Source: Thioalkalivibrio sp. ALE31
GTDB taxonomy: Bacteria > Pseudomonadota > Gammaproteobacteria > Ectothiorhodospirales > Ectothiorhodospiraceae
NCBI RefSeq assembly: GCF_000377405.1
Contig: NZ_KB905022.1
Span: 310,001-374,000 of the forward strand
DNA length: 64,000 nt
Direction of reading: 5' to 3'
How positions within the stretch are numbered: the first letter of the stretch is position 1; each line of letters starts with the position of its first letter. Shown in pieces: positions 26,374 to 35,875 of this stretch. The notes beneath the pieces were generated by a model. That model worked only from the letters and a program-made list of their open reading frames with translations, made no database searches and had not been told where the DNA came from. The translations under genes and the position numbers were made by a program.

Positions 26374-26835
26374 ATGTGGCGCAATGTTTCTTTCGTGATC
26401 GTCCTGGCGGCGACCCTGGGGCTCGGCGGCTGCGCGACCTATCAGGGCTCGCAGGAGCAGGCCGGGATGGTGATCGGTGGCGTGCTGGGCGGCGTGCTCG
26501 GTTCTCAGGTCGGATCCGGACGTGGCCGCACGGCCGCCATCATCGCCGGGACCCTGGCCGGTGCGGCGATCGGTGGCTCGGTGGGCCAGTCCATGGACGA
26601 GGTGGACCGCCTGAAGACGGCCCAGACCCTGGAGAGCGTGCGCACGGGCGTGCCCTCGCGATGGGTCAATCCCGACAGTGGCAATCAGTACACCGTGGTG
26701 CCGACCCGAACCTACGAGACCACGGCCGGCCCGTGCCGCGAATACACCATTGACGCGGTGATTGGCGGCCAGACCGAGCAGGTGTACGGGACGGCCTGTC
26801 GGCAGGCGGATGGCAGCTGGCGCGTCCAGGGCTGA
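26374..26835 (+). CDS. Glycine-zipper outer-membrane lipoprotein (17 kDa antigen type)
   Basis: GGAGGA at 26362-26367 touches the first ATG (26368), so the second in-frame ATG at 26374 (MWRNVSFVIVL) has proper spacing. The 153-residue product has a lipobox GLGGC. A glycine-zipper transmembrane hairpin follows (MVIGGVLGGVLGSQVGSGRGR ... IIAGTLAGAAIGGSVG). A beta domain ends the chain, with SGNQYTVVPTRTYETTAG and two Cys (PCREYT, TACRQA). This matches the 17-kDa surface antigen/SlyB-like family of envelope lipoproteins. Confidence 0.8.
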   Translation: MWRNVSFVIVLAATLGLGGCATYQGSQEQAGMVIGGVLGGVLGSQVGSGRGRTAAIIAGTLAGAAIGGSVGQSMDEVDRLKTAQTLESVRTGVPSRWVNPDSGNQYTVVPTRTYETTAGPCREYTIDAVIGGQTEQVYGTACRQADGSWRVQG

Positions 26836-26853
26836 TACGCCAGTGTCTACCTT

Positions 26854-27195
26854 GGGAGACGCTGATTGAATCGCACGTCCGCGCTCGAGTCGCTTTTGCG
26901 TGCGAACAAGGCGCGGTGACCGCGGTGCAGTCATTCTGCACAAGGGAACCGCAACGCTGCGCGCGCGCCCGTTTTTGATCACCAACGGGCGGCCGAGCCC
27001 CTGCTTTCTATGGCTTGTGGGGTTGGTGCCCCCCGATTCTGAATGAATATGGCCCGATCCTGCGTTGCGCCCCGAATCCATCCAAAACGGGCGGGTAGAA
27101 CCACTACCCGCTGTACGACGCGCCTTGTCTCGGAACTATTGTCTCGAACAACTGGGAGGGCACCAACGCGGACGTGCGATTCAGTCAGCGTCTCC

Positions 27196-27196
<1 letters not shown>
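26854..27196. mobile_element. MITE-like element with 30-bp terminal inverted repeats
   Basis: The 343-base segment is bounded by 30-base inverted repeats (26854-26883 and 27167-27196) that differ at one position. The left end begins GGGAGACGCTGATTGAATCG. No transposase frame exists inside, so it is non-autonomous. Internal hairpins are GTGCAG/CTGCAC at 26925-26941, GCCCGTT/AACGGGC at 26967-26990 and GCGGGTAG/CTACCCGC at 27091-27111. No convincing target duplication is visible. It fills the whole 360-base gap between the glycine-zipper lipoprotein and the REC-REC-GGDEF gene. The stop codon of the latter uses the element's last base. Confidence 0.8.
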
Positions 27197-28557
<1,361 letters not shown>

Positions 28558-28799
28558 GCCGGGCCTCCCGCGGCCGGGCGCCGCAGGGGCGCGCGCGTGG
28601 GCTGTGGCCGGGCTGTATTGGTCTTCATGGCGGGTTCCGACTCCGTTCAGGCATCCGCACGAAAACCCGGATGATGCGCGCCTTTGCGCTGCTGTTCAAA
28701 CCGAAGCAACGGGCGCGGTGGACAGGGCCTGCGGGGGGAGGAACAATGCAGCCAGGCGGGCGAGCGCGCCTAGCCTATGGATCAGGAAGGGAGTCCGGC

Positions 28800-29288
28800 A
28801 TGAGCTATCTGCAGCGAATGGGGAGTCTGCTGCGTTTTGGCAAGGCTGGCGAACGGCGCAGGAAGGCACGCCGGGAGGCCGCGCGCGGGCTGCGTGTGCT
28901 GGTGGTGGATGATTCGCGCACCGTGGTCGCACTGCTCTCCAGCATGCTACGGCAAAACGAGATGGAGCCGGTGGGGGCCGGCGATGCCGAGCAGGCCCTG
29001 GCGCTGGCCCGCGAGAACCCGCCGGACCTGATCTTTCTCGACATCATCCTGCCCGGGATGACCGGGTTTGCCATGCTGCGCCAACTGCGCCGGGACCCGG
29101 CTACCGCGAAGGTGCCGGTGATCATGATCAGCGGCAACGAGGACGCGGTGGAGCAGTTCTTCCTCGATCGCATCGGTTCCGATGACTTCATGAAGAAACC
29201 CTTCGGCCGCGGCGAGGTGTTCTCGCGGATCGAGCGCCTGGTGGAGCAGGGTCGCCTGCCGGCGCGGCCAGCCCGGTTTTCCGGGTAA
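28800..29288 (+). CDS. Single-receiver response regulator
   Basis: ATG 28800 has GGGAG about six bases upstream. The longer frame from 28671 is not supported. The 162-residue protein has a basic N-terminal extension (about 1-33, MSYLQRMGSLLRFGKAGERR) that might bind nucleic acid or membrane. A complete receiver follows: VDDS, the acceptor in IFLDIILPGMTG, ISGNED for the Thr/Ser position and the Lys in DFMKKPF. There is no output domain, so it probably acts by protein contact. It is divergent from the REC-REC-GGDEF gene. Confidence 0.85.
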   Translation: MSYLQRMGSLLRFGKAGERRRKARREAARGLRVLVVDDSRTVVALLSSMLRQNEMEPVGAGDAEQALALARENPPDLIFLDIILPGMTGFAMLRQLRRDPATAKVPVIMISGNEDAVEQFFLDRIGSDDFMKKPFGRGEVFSRIERLVEQGRLPARPARFSG

Positions 29289-29303
29289 CGCGCTCCACTG
29301 CGG

Positions 29304-30386
<1,083 letters not shown>

Positions 30387-31001
30387 TCAGCCGAGGGGCG
30401 CGAGCAGCTCGTGGAAGAACCGGGCCAGCAGGCCGGGCTCCAGCCAGAGCATGAAGGCCACGCCCCAGGCGCCGCCCCACAGATGGGCGCTGTGGTTGAT
30501 GTTGTCGCGGTTCTGCCGCTGGGCGTAGAGCGAGTAGCCGACATAGACCGCGGCAAACACGATGGCCGGGACCGGGATGAAGAACACGAACAGCAGGGAC
30601 CACGGCTGGAGCAGGATGTAGGCGAACAGCACCGCGGACACCGCACCAGAGGCCCCCAGGGAGCGGTAGCCGGGATCGCGCAGATGGCGCAGGTGGCTGG
30701 GCAGGCTGGCGAGCACGATGGCGGCCAGATAGAACAGGACGAAGCCACCCATGCCGATCTCGGGCACCAGCACGCGCTCCATGGCCATGCCGAAGAAGAA
30801 CAGCGTGATCATGTTGAACGCGAGATGGGTGCCGTCGGCATGGATGAAGCCGTGGGTCACCAGGCGCCAGTACTGGCCGCGTTGCACCGACGGTGGGTGA
30901 TGGATCATCGCCTGCAGCCAGCGCGGGTTCTGCCATGCCAGCAGCGAGATCACGACCGTGGCAATGACGATGTAAAGGGTGATGCTGGGTTCAAAGTTCA
31001 C
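30387..31001 (-). CDS. Rhomboid family intramembrane serine protease
   Basis: GTG 31001 is preceded by AGGAG at about eight bases and overlaps the end of the AmmeMemoRadiSam A gene by 11 bases, implying coupled translation. The 204-residue product has six membrane helices. The catalytic Ser is in LGASGAVSAVLFAY near residue 117 and the His in NHSAHLWGGAWG near residue 176. The HGFIHADGTHLAFNM stretch is the conserved loop-1/TM2 region. It should cleave membrane proteins within the bilayer. The earlier frame start at 31223 overlaps the upstream gene too deeply. Confidence 0.88.
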   Translation of the reverse strand: MNFEPSITLYIVIATVVISLLAWQNPRWLQAMIHHPPSVQRGQYWRLVTHGFIHADGTHLAFNMITLFFFGMAMERVLVPEIGMGGFVLFYLAAIVLASLPSHLRHLRDPGYRSLGASGAVSAVLFAYILLQPWSLLFVFFIPVPAIVFAAVYVGYSLYAQRQNRDNINHSAHLWGGAWGVAFMLWLEPGLLARFFHELLAPLG

Positions 31002-31569
31002 CGGCAAACTCCTGCGAGCTGTAGCGCCAGGCCTGGAGCCCCATTGTCCAGCCGTCATGCCCCAGCCCGGCCTTCTGCAGCAAGGCATCGAGGAAGGCCT
31101 CGGGATCGGGTAGCTGCTCCCACACCGCGGGCAGGAAGGTCGCCCGCCGCGTCCCGGCCTGGATGACCAGGCCATCGCGCCCGGGCTGCAACTGCTGCAG
31201 CAGGGCCTCTCGATGCGGGGCATCCACGGGGTGCGCGGCGCTTAGCAGGGTCACCGAATACTCGAGCCCGACGAGTTCCTCCGGGCGCAGGCGGGGAAAG
31301 CGCGGATCATGGAGGGCGGCGGCCCGGGCGTTGTGCTGGACATCCGTGGCCAGGGGGCGATGGGCCTCCAGGCTGCCGATACAGCCGCGCAGGGCATCCC
31401 CCCGCTTTAGGGTCACGAAGCTGGCGCCCGGGTCGGCAAGCGGGGCGGGCTCCTCCGCGAGCGCGATACCGTCGGCGGCATGGTCGTGCGCGGCCCGGTG
31501 GATGGCGTCCGCTGCGAGTTGCAGCAGGCGCTCACGCGCCGGCGCGGACAGGTCGATGACGGGCGTCAT
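30991..31569 (-). CDS. amrA: AmmeMemoRadiSam system protein A (AMMECR1 domain)
   Basis: The product has 192 residues from ATG 31569, which overlaps the protein B stop as ATGA. It is a complete AMMECR1 domain with the signature LRGCIGSLEAHRPLATDV near residue 64, then DPRFPRLRPEELVGLEYSVTLLS. The family is defined by co-occurrence with a Memo protein and a radical SAM enzyme. The biochemical role is not established. All three components are present here. Confidence 0.9.
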   Translation of the reverse strand: MTPVIDLSAPARERLLQLAADAIHRAAHDHAADGIALAEEPAPLADPGASFVTLKRGDALRGCIGSLEAHRPLATDVQHNARAAALHDPRFPRLRPEELVGLEYSVTLLSAAHPVDAPHREALLQQLQPGRDGLVIQAGTRRATFLPAVWEQLPDPEAFLDALLQKAGLGHDGWTMGLQAWRYSSQEFAGEL

Positions 31570-32366
31570 TGCAGCATCCACGCGCCGTAGCCGACCACCT
31601 GGTCGCGCGGGCCGGCGGTGTCGCCGGAGTTGCGCTGGTCCAGAGTGGTAATGGCGAGACCCCGCTGCCGCGCCAGACGCAACAGACCCGCCAGGGGGCG
31701 GCAGCCGCAGGCCTGTTCCGGGCCCAGCGCGTGTTCGTCCAGGCGTTCGATCGCCCCGGTGGTGGCGGCATCCAGGCGGCTCGCGGTGGCGTAGTCATGG
31801 AAATGGGAGAGATCCGAGCTGACCACGACGAGGGTCTCCGGGCCGCCCCACAGGCGTTCCAGTACGTTCGCAACCTGTTCCGCGGGGGCATCCCCGACCA
31901 CCAGCGGTACCAGCTCGAAGGACCCCAGGGCCACCTGCAGGAACGGCAGGTGCGCCTCCAGGCTGTGTTCCGGGCCGTGGGCGACGTCGAGTGCCTGGAC
32001 GCCGGGCAGCCCCGCAATGGTATCCAGCGCCTTGTGATCCACGGGGACGTCGCCCAGGGGGCTGCGGTAGGCCGTGACCGTGGTGGTCGCGATCCCGTGG
32101 AAGGGCACGCGATGCGACGGGCCCAGCAGCACCACGCGCCGGATGCGGCCCGCCAGCGGGCGGATGCGGGCATAAGCCGAGGCCGCCACCGGGCCGGAGT
32201 AGGGGTAGCCGGCGTGCGGGGCGATCAGGGCCTTGGGCGGCGCCGCGTCGGGTGCCGGCCGGACGGCATCCAGCAGCCGGGTGACCGTGGCCCGCAGCTC
32301 GGCGGGGTCGGCCGGGTAGAACTGTCCCGCGATAGCGGGCTCGCGGACGCGGAGCGGGGCGCTCAT
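31566..32366 (-). CDS. amrB: AmmeMemoRadiSam system protein B (Memo-like)
   Basis: The 266-residue protein has the Memo fold motifs related to extradiol dioxygenases: AIAGQFYPADPAELR at the N-terminus, LIAPHAGYPYSGPVAA near residue 48, GPSHRVPFHGIA near residue 82 and SSDLSHFHDY near residue 190. The three His positions (HAGY, H of GPSH, H of SHFHDY) are the usual metal-site candidates. It is the first gene of a leftward operon with system protein A and rhomboid, divergent from the radical SAM gene across an 85-base gap that holds a palindrome. Confidence 0.92.
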   Translation of the reverse strand: MSAPLRVREPAIAGQFYPADPAELRATVTRLLDAVRPAPDAAPPKALIAPHAGYPYSGPVAASAYARIRPLAGRIRRVVLLGPSHRVPFHGIATTTVTAYRSPLGDVPVDHKALDTIAGLPGVQALDVAHGPEHSLEAHLPFLQVALGSFELVPLVVGDAPAEQVANVLERLWGGPETLVVVSSDLSHFHDYATASRLDAATTGAIERLDEHALGPEQACGCRPLAGLLRLARQRGLAITTLDQRNSGDTAGPRDQVVGYGAWMLQ

Positions 32367-32393
32367 TGGAGGTCTCCGTCGGACATTATGTCG

Positions 32394-32424
32394 TTGAATA
32401 TCGGGGTTTCGGCCTCATATTCAA
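32394..32424. promoter_or_regulatory. Palindrome in the divergent AmmeMemoRadiSam promoter
   Basis: TTGAATAT (32394-32401) and ATATTCAA (32417-32424) form a perfect 8-base inverted repeat separated by 15 bases, midway between the divergent system B and radical SAM genes. On each strand TTGAAT could act as a -35 with an AT-rich -10 at the other arm. The sequence may thus be two face-to-face promoters, an operator, or both. Confidence 0.5.
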
Positions 32425-32451
32425 GGGCATGAACCACGAGCCGGACCGGAT

Positions 32452-33558
32452 ATGAACGACACCCCTGAACATGACGCCTTCACGGTGGCCACGCGCTACT
32501 GGCACAGCCTGGAGGATGGCCGCGTGCAATGCGACCTGTGCCCGCGCTACTGCAAGCTGAAGCCCGGGCAGCGCGGGGCCTGCTTTGTCCGCGCCAACCT
32601 CGACGATGCCGTGGTGCTGACCAGCTACGGGCGCTCCTCCGGCTACTGTGTCGACCCGATCGAGAAGAAGCCGCTGAACCACTTCCTGCCGGGCAGCCCG
32701 GTGCTCTCGTTCGGTACGGCGGGCTGCAACCTGGCCTGCAAGTTCTGCCAGAACTGGGATATCAGCAAGTCGCGCGAGATCGACACCCTGGCGGACCGTG
32801 CCGATCCCGAGACCATCGCCCGCGCGGCCGAGGCGCTGGGTTGCCGCGCGGTGGCCTTCACCTACAACGACCCGGTGATCTTCCATGAATACGCCATCGA
32901 CGTCGCGGCTGCCTGCCGTGCGCGGGGCATCCGCTCGGTGGCGGTCACCGCCGGTTACATCACCGAACAGGCTCGCGGCGAGTTCTTTGCCGCCATGGAC
33001 GCGGCGAACGTGGATCTGAAGGCGTTCACCGAGCGCTTCTACCACAAGCTGACCGGGGCGCATCTGCAGCCGGTGCTCGACACCCTGGAGTGGCTGGTAC
33101 ACGAGACCGATACCTGGGTCGAGATCACCACGTTGCTGATCCCCGGCGAGAACGACAGCGACGCGGAGATTACGTCGATGGCGCAATGGATCCTGGAACA
33201 TCTGGGGCCGGATGTGCCGCTGCACTTCACGGCCTTCCATCCGGATTTCAAGATGACGGAACACCGGCGCACGCCGATCGAGACCCTGCAGCGGGCACGC
33301 CGGATCGCGCGTGAGCAGGGCCTGCATCACGTGTACACCGGCAATGTGCACGATGCGGACGGCCAGAGCACCTGGTGTGCGGGGTGCGGGCAACGCCTGA
33401 TCGGGCGCGACTGGTATGAACTGTCGGACTGGAATCTGACCGCCGATAGCTGTTGCAACGCCTGCGGGGCATCGGTCCCGGGTGTCTTCGAGTCCCGCCC
33501 CGGCACCTGGGGTGCCCGGCGGCAGTCGGTGCGGCTGGCCGACTTTCGAAGGGCTTGA
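32452..33558 (+). CDS. amrS: AmmeMemoRadiSam system radical SAM enzyme
   Basis: The 368-residue protein resembles pyruvate-formate-lyase-activating enzymes. The radical SAM cluster CNLACKFCQNWDISKSR is at about residue 92. A Cys-rich region near residue 25 (CDLCPRYCKL) and two CxxC pairs close to the C-terminus (CAGC and CNAC) may hold an additional metal. Other signatures are AFTYNDPVIFHEYA and TAGYI. It generates a 5'-deoxyadenosyl radical; the substrate is unknown. It is divergent from its two partner genes. Confidence 0.93.
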   Translation: MNDTPEHDAFTVATRYWHSLEDGRVQCDLCPRYCKLKPGQRGACFVRANLDDAVVLTSYGRSSGYCVDPIEKKPLNHFLPGSPVLSFGTAGCNLACKFCQNWDISKSREIDTLADRADPETIARAAEALGCRAVAFTYNDPVIFHEYAIDVAAACRARGIRSVAVTAGYITEQARGEFFAAMDAANVDLKAFTERFYHKLTGAHLQPVLDTLEWLVHETDTWVEITTLLIPGENDSDAEITSMAQWILEHLGPDVPLHFTAFHPDFKMTEHRRTPIETLQRARRIAREQGLHHVYTGNVHDADGQSTWCAGCGQRLIGRDWYELSDWNLTADSCCNACGASVPGVFESRPGTWGARRQSVRLADFRRA

Positions 33559-33567
33559 TTCACCGGG

Positions 33568-33596
33568 CTTGAAAAGTCCCTTTGGGCGACCTAGTT
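33568..33596 (+). promoter_or_regulatory. Sigma32-like heat-shock promoter for hsp20
   Basis: CTTGAAA at 33568-33574 matches the sigma32 -35 element exactly. After a 14-base spacer, ACCTAGTT at 33589-33596 matches the CCCCATTT -10 at five of eight positions. The start codon of hsp20 is 43 bases further on. Position, spacing and gene function agree. Confidence 0.6.
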
Positions 33597-33638
33597 AATT
33601 CGCTAGACAGGGTTGGATTTCTACCGGAGGTGATGATC

Positions 33639-34175
33639 ATGGACCTGCAAAAGCTGAAGCCGTGGAACTGGTTCAAGCGCGAGGAGGCGGCGAACCCGGA
33701 GGTGGTTCCGGCGCGTGGCGAGATGTCGGAGGTGCACATGCGTGATCCGCTGATGCGCATGCACCGGGAGATGGACCGGATGTTCGAGGACTTCTTCGGT
33801 GCCGCTCTCGGCGGGCGCGGGCGTGATACGGCCTCGCTGCTGCTCAAGCCCAGTGTGGATATTGCCGAGAGTCGCAAAGCCTACCGGATCACCGTCGAGG
33901 TGCCGGGCATCGAGGAGGACGCGATCGACCTGACGGTGGACGGCGATGACCTGATCATCTCCGGCGAGAAGCGCCAGGAGACCAAAGAAGAAGACCAGGG
34001 CTATCATCGGGTCGAGCGGGCCTACGGGCAGTTCCGCCGGATCCTCAGCCTGCCGGGGGATGCGGATGTCGATGCGATCCAGGCGCGGTTCAAAAACGGC
34101 GTGCTGACGATCGACATCCCCCGCCGTGCGGAGGACGCGCGGCCGGGAGTGCGCCGGATCGACATTGGCTCCTGA
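33639..34175 (+). CDS. Hsp20 family small heat-shock protein
   Basis: Three in-frame starts lie close together. ATG 33639 has GGAGGT seven bases upstream, whereas 33633 is too near. The 178-residue product has a polar N-terminal arm with RMHREMDRMFEDFFG and an alpha-crystallin domain from about residue 68 (KPSVDIAESRKAYRITVEVPG ...). The conserved FKNGVLTIDIPR strand is near residue 150. It is an ATP-independent chaperone that holds unfolding proteins. A sigma32-like promoter lies just upstream. Confidence 0.93.
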   Translation: MDLQKLKPWNWFKREEAANPEVVPARGEMSEVHMRDPLMRMHREMDRMFEDFFGAALGGRGRDTASLLLKPSVDIAESRKAYRITVEVPGIEEDAIDLTVDGDDLIISGEKRQETKEEDQGYHRVERAYGQFRRILSLPGDADVDAIQARFKNGVLTIDIPRRAEDARPGVRRIDIGS

Positions 34176-34235
34176 TCAGTCGCAGGCTCCACGGCGGCTG
34201 CGGTCGTCATTACGAACAGGATGGGAGGCGGGCGG

Positions 34236-35267
34236 ATGACACGACGGATCGTGATTTGCGCGGACGGGACCTGGAATCGCCCCGAGGAGGACGTCGAGTC
34301 GGACGTGCCGACCAACGTGCTGCGTCTGGCGCGGGCCATCGCGCCCGCCGATGCCAGTGGTGACCCCCAGCAGGTCTTCTACGACTGGGGTGTCGGGGCG
34401 TACTACGCGAAGGTAACGGGCGGCGTGACCGGGCGGGGCATCCACAAGAACATCCAGGATGCCTATCGCTACATCGTCCAGAACTACAACCCCGGCAGCG
34501 AGATCTTTCTGTTCGGCTTCAGTCGCGGTGCCTACACCGTGCGCAGCCTGTGCGGGCTGATCAACAACTGCGGGATCCTGAGGCGCCCGGACGCGCGCCT
34601 GATCGAACAGGCCTTCCGTCACTACAAGAAGACCGCGGCGAGCCATGCGCCGGAGGGGTCGGCCTCGCGCGAGTTCCGGGCGGCGTATGCCCACCCCTCG
34701 CGGGAGATCCGCTTTGTCGGGGTCTGGGATACGGTGGGCGCCCTGGGCATCCCGTTCTCCCTGCTGGGGCTGTTCGACCGCACTGACGAGTTCTACGACA
34801 CCAAGCTGGGCCCCAACGTGCGGGTCGCGCGGCATGCGATGGCGATCGACGAGACCCGCGCCGACTTCGAGCCGACCCTGTGGGAGCCGCGCCCGGGGCT
34901 GGACCTCAAGCAGGTCTGGTTCAGCGGGGTGCATGCCGATGTGGGGGGCGGCTATGCCCCGGATGCCGACGGGCGTCTGGCGTCGGAGGCGCCGCTCGCA
35001 TGGATGATCGACCAGGCGCGTGCGGCGGGCCTGCAGGTGGAGCCGCACCTGGTCGATGCCCTGCGGCCCGATCCGCTGGCCCCGCTGCATCGTTCACGGC
35101 GGCACATCTATCGCCTGCGCCGCCGCCATCGGCGTCCATTGCACCAGCCGGGGTATCCGACGGAACTGCATCCCAGCGTCCTCGATCGGTACCAGCGGGA
35201 TCCCGACTATCGGCCCGAGAATCTGCGGAACCACCTGGTGGAATGGGGCTGGCCCGATGCCGACTGA
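34236..35267 (+). CDS. DUF2235 alpha/beta-hydrolase (phospholipase-like)
   Basis: GGGAGG lies seven bases before ATG 34236. The 343-residue protein has the DUF2235 hallmarks: ICADGTWN at the start, TNVLRLARAI, then the nucleophile elbow FLFGFSRGAYTVRSL near residue 95 and WDTVGALGIP near residue 165. The later FSGVHADVGGGYA carries the Asp/His candidates. The same domain occurs in Tle1-type phospholipase effectors, but no secretion genes are nearby, so a housekeeping esterase is more likely. It follows hsp20 by 60 bases. Confidence 0.85.
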   Translation: MTRRIVICADGTWNRPEEDVESDVPTNVLRLARAIAPADASGDPQQVFYDWGVGAYYAKVTGGVTGRGIHKNIQDAYRYIVQNYNPGSEIFLFGFSRGAYTVRSLCGLINNCGILRRPDARLIEQAFRHYKKTAASHAPEGSASREFRAAYAHPSREIRFVGVWDTVGALGIPFSLLGLFDRTDEFYDTKLGPNVRVARHAMAIDETRADFEPTLWEPRPGLDLKQVWFSGVHADVGGGYAPDADGRLASEAPLAWMIDQARAAGLQVEPHLVDALRPDPLAPLHRSRRHIYRLRRRHRRPLHQPGYPTELHPSVLDRYQRDPDYRPENLRNHLVEWGWPDAD

Positions 35268-35348
35268 ATTCCCGCGGGCCGAGTAGTCGCTCGCATGGGG
35301 CGGGGGGGTGTCCGTTATGCTGTAGGGACCATGAACGGGGAGTTTTCC

Positions 35349-35729
35349 ATGCAGCCTTTTCCCTCCAAGAATGTGTTTGGCGGGGCGCTCGAGCCCTGCG
35401 GCCGGGACCCGGTGACCGGCTTTTATCGCGACGGCCGTTGCGCCACGGGCTATGACGACCAGGGCATGCACACCGTGTGTGCCGAGGTCACGCGCGAGTT
35501 CCTGGATTTTTCCCTGGCGCAGGGGAATGATCTGATGACACCGGTACCGGAGTTCGGCTTCCCCGGCCTGGAGGCAGGGGATCGCTGGTGCCTGTGTGCC
35601 GCGCGCTGGCTGGAGGCCTACCGGGCGGGGGCGGCGCCCGGGGTGTTTCTGCGCGCCACGCACGAGGAGACCCTGGCGGTGATCCCGCTGGATATCCTGA
35701 AGGAACATGCGCGCGACCCGGCCGATTGA
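35349..35729 (+). CDS. DUF2237 family protein
   Basis: ATG 35349 has GGGGAG seven bases upstream. The 126-residue protein matches DUF2237 throughout: KNVFGGALEPCGRDPVTGFYRDG at the N-terminus, HTVCAEVTREFLDFS, and PEFGFPGLEAGDRWCLCAARW. It contains six conserved cysteines, including CLC, possibly for metal binding. Function is unknown. It follows the DUF2235 gene by 81 bases on the same strand. Confidence 0.9.
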   Translation: MQPFPSKNVFGGALEPCGRDPVTGFYRDGRCATGYDDQGMHTVCAEVTREFLDFSLAQGNDLMTPVPEFGFPGLEAGDRWCLCAARWLEAYRAGAAPGVFLRATHEETLAVIPLDILKEHARDPAD

Positions 35730-35875
35730 GCGGGGCAACCCTCCGCGGAATATCGGCGCAGGGCCGGGATGGGGCCGGCCCGCTGTAAATTAGGGAGAGA
35801 TACGGATGGATCCGAGCATGCCGGGCGCGAGCAGGCGCCCTGGACAGGGGTGGGGTGCGGTCGGGGTTCGGGCGG

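Noticed and set aside
34236-35267. Type VI secretion phospholipase effector
   Set aside because: The domain is shared with Tle1, but no VgrG, Hcp, PAAR or immunity gene is adjacent.
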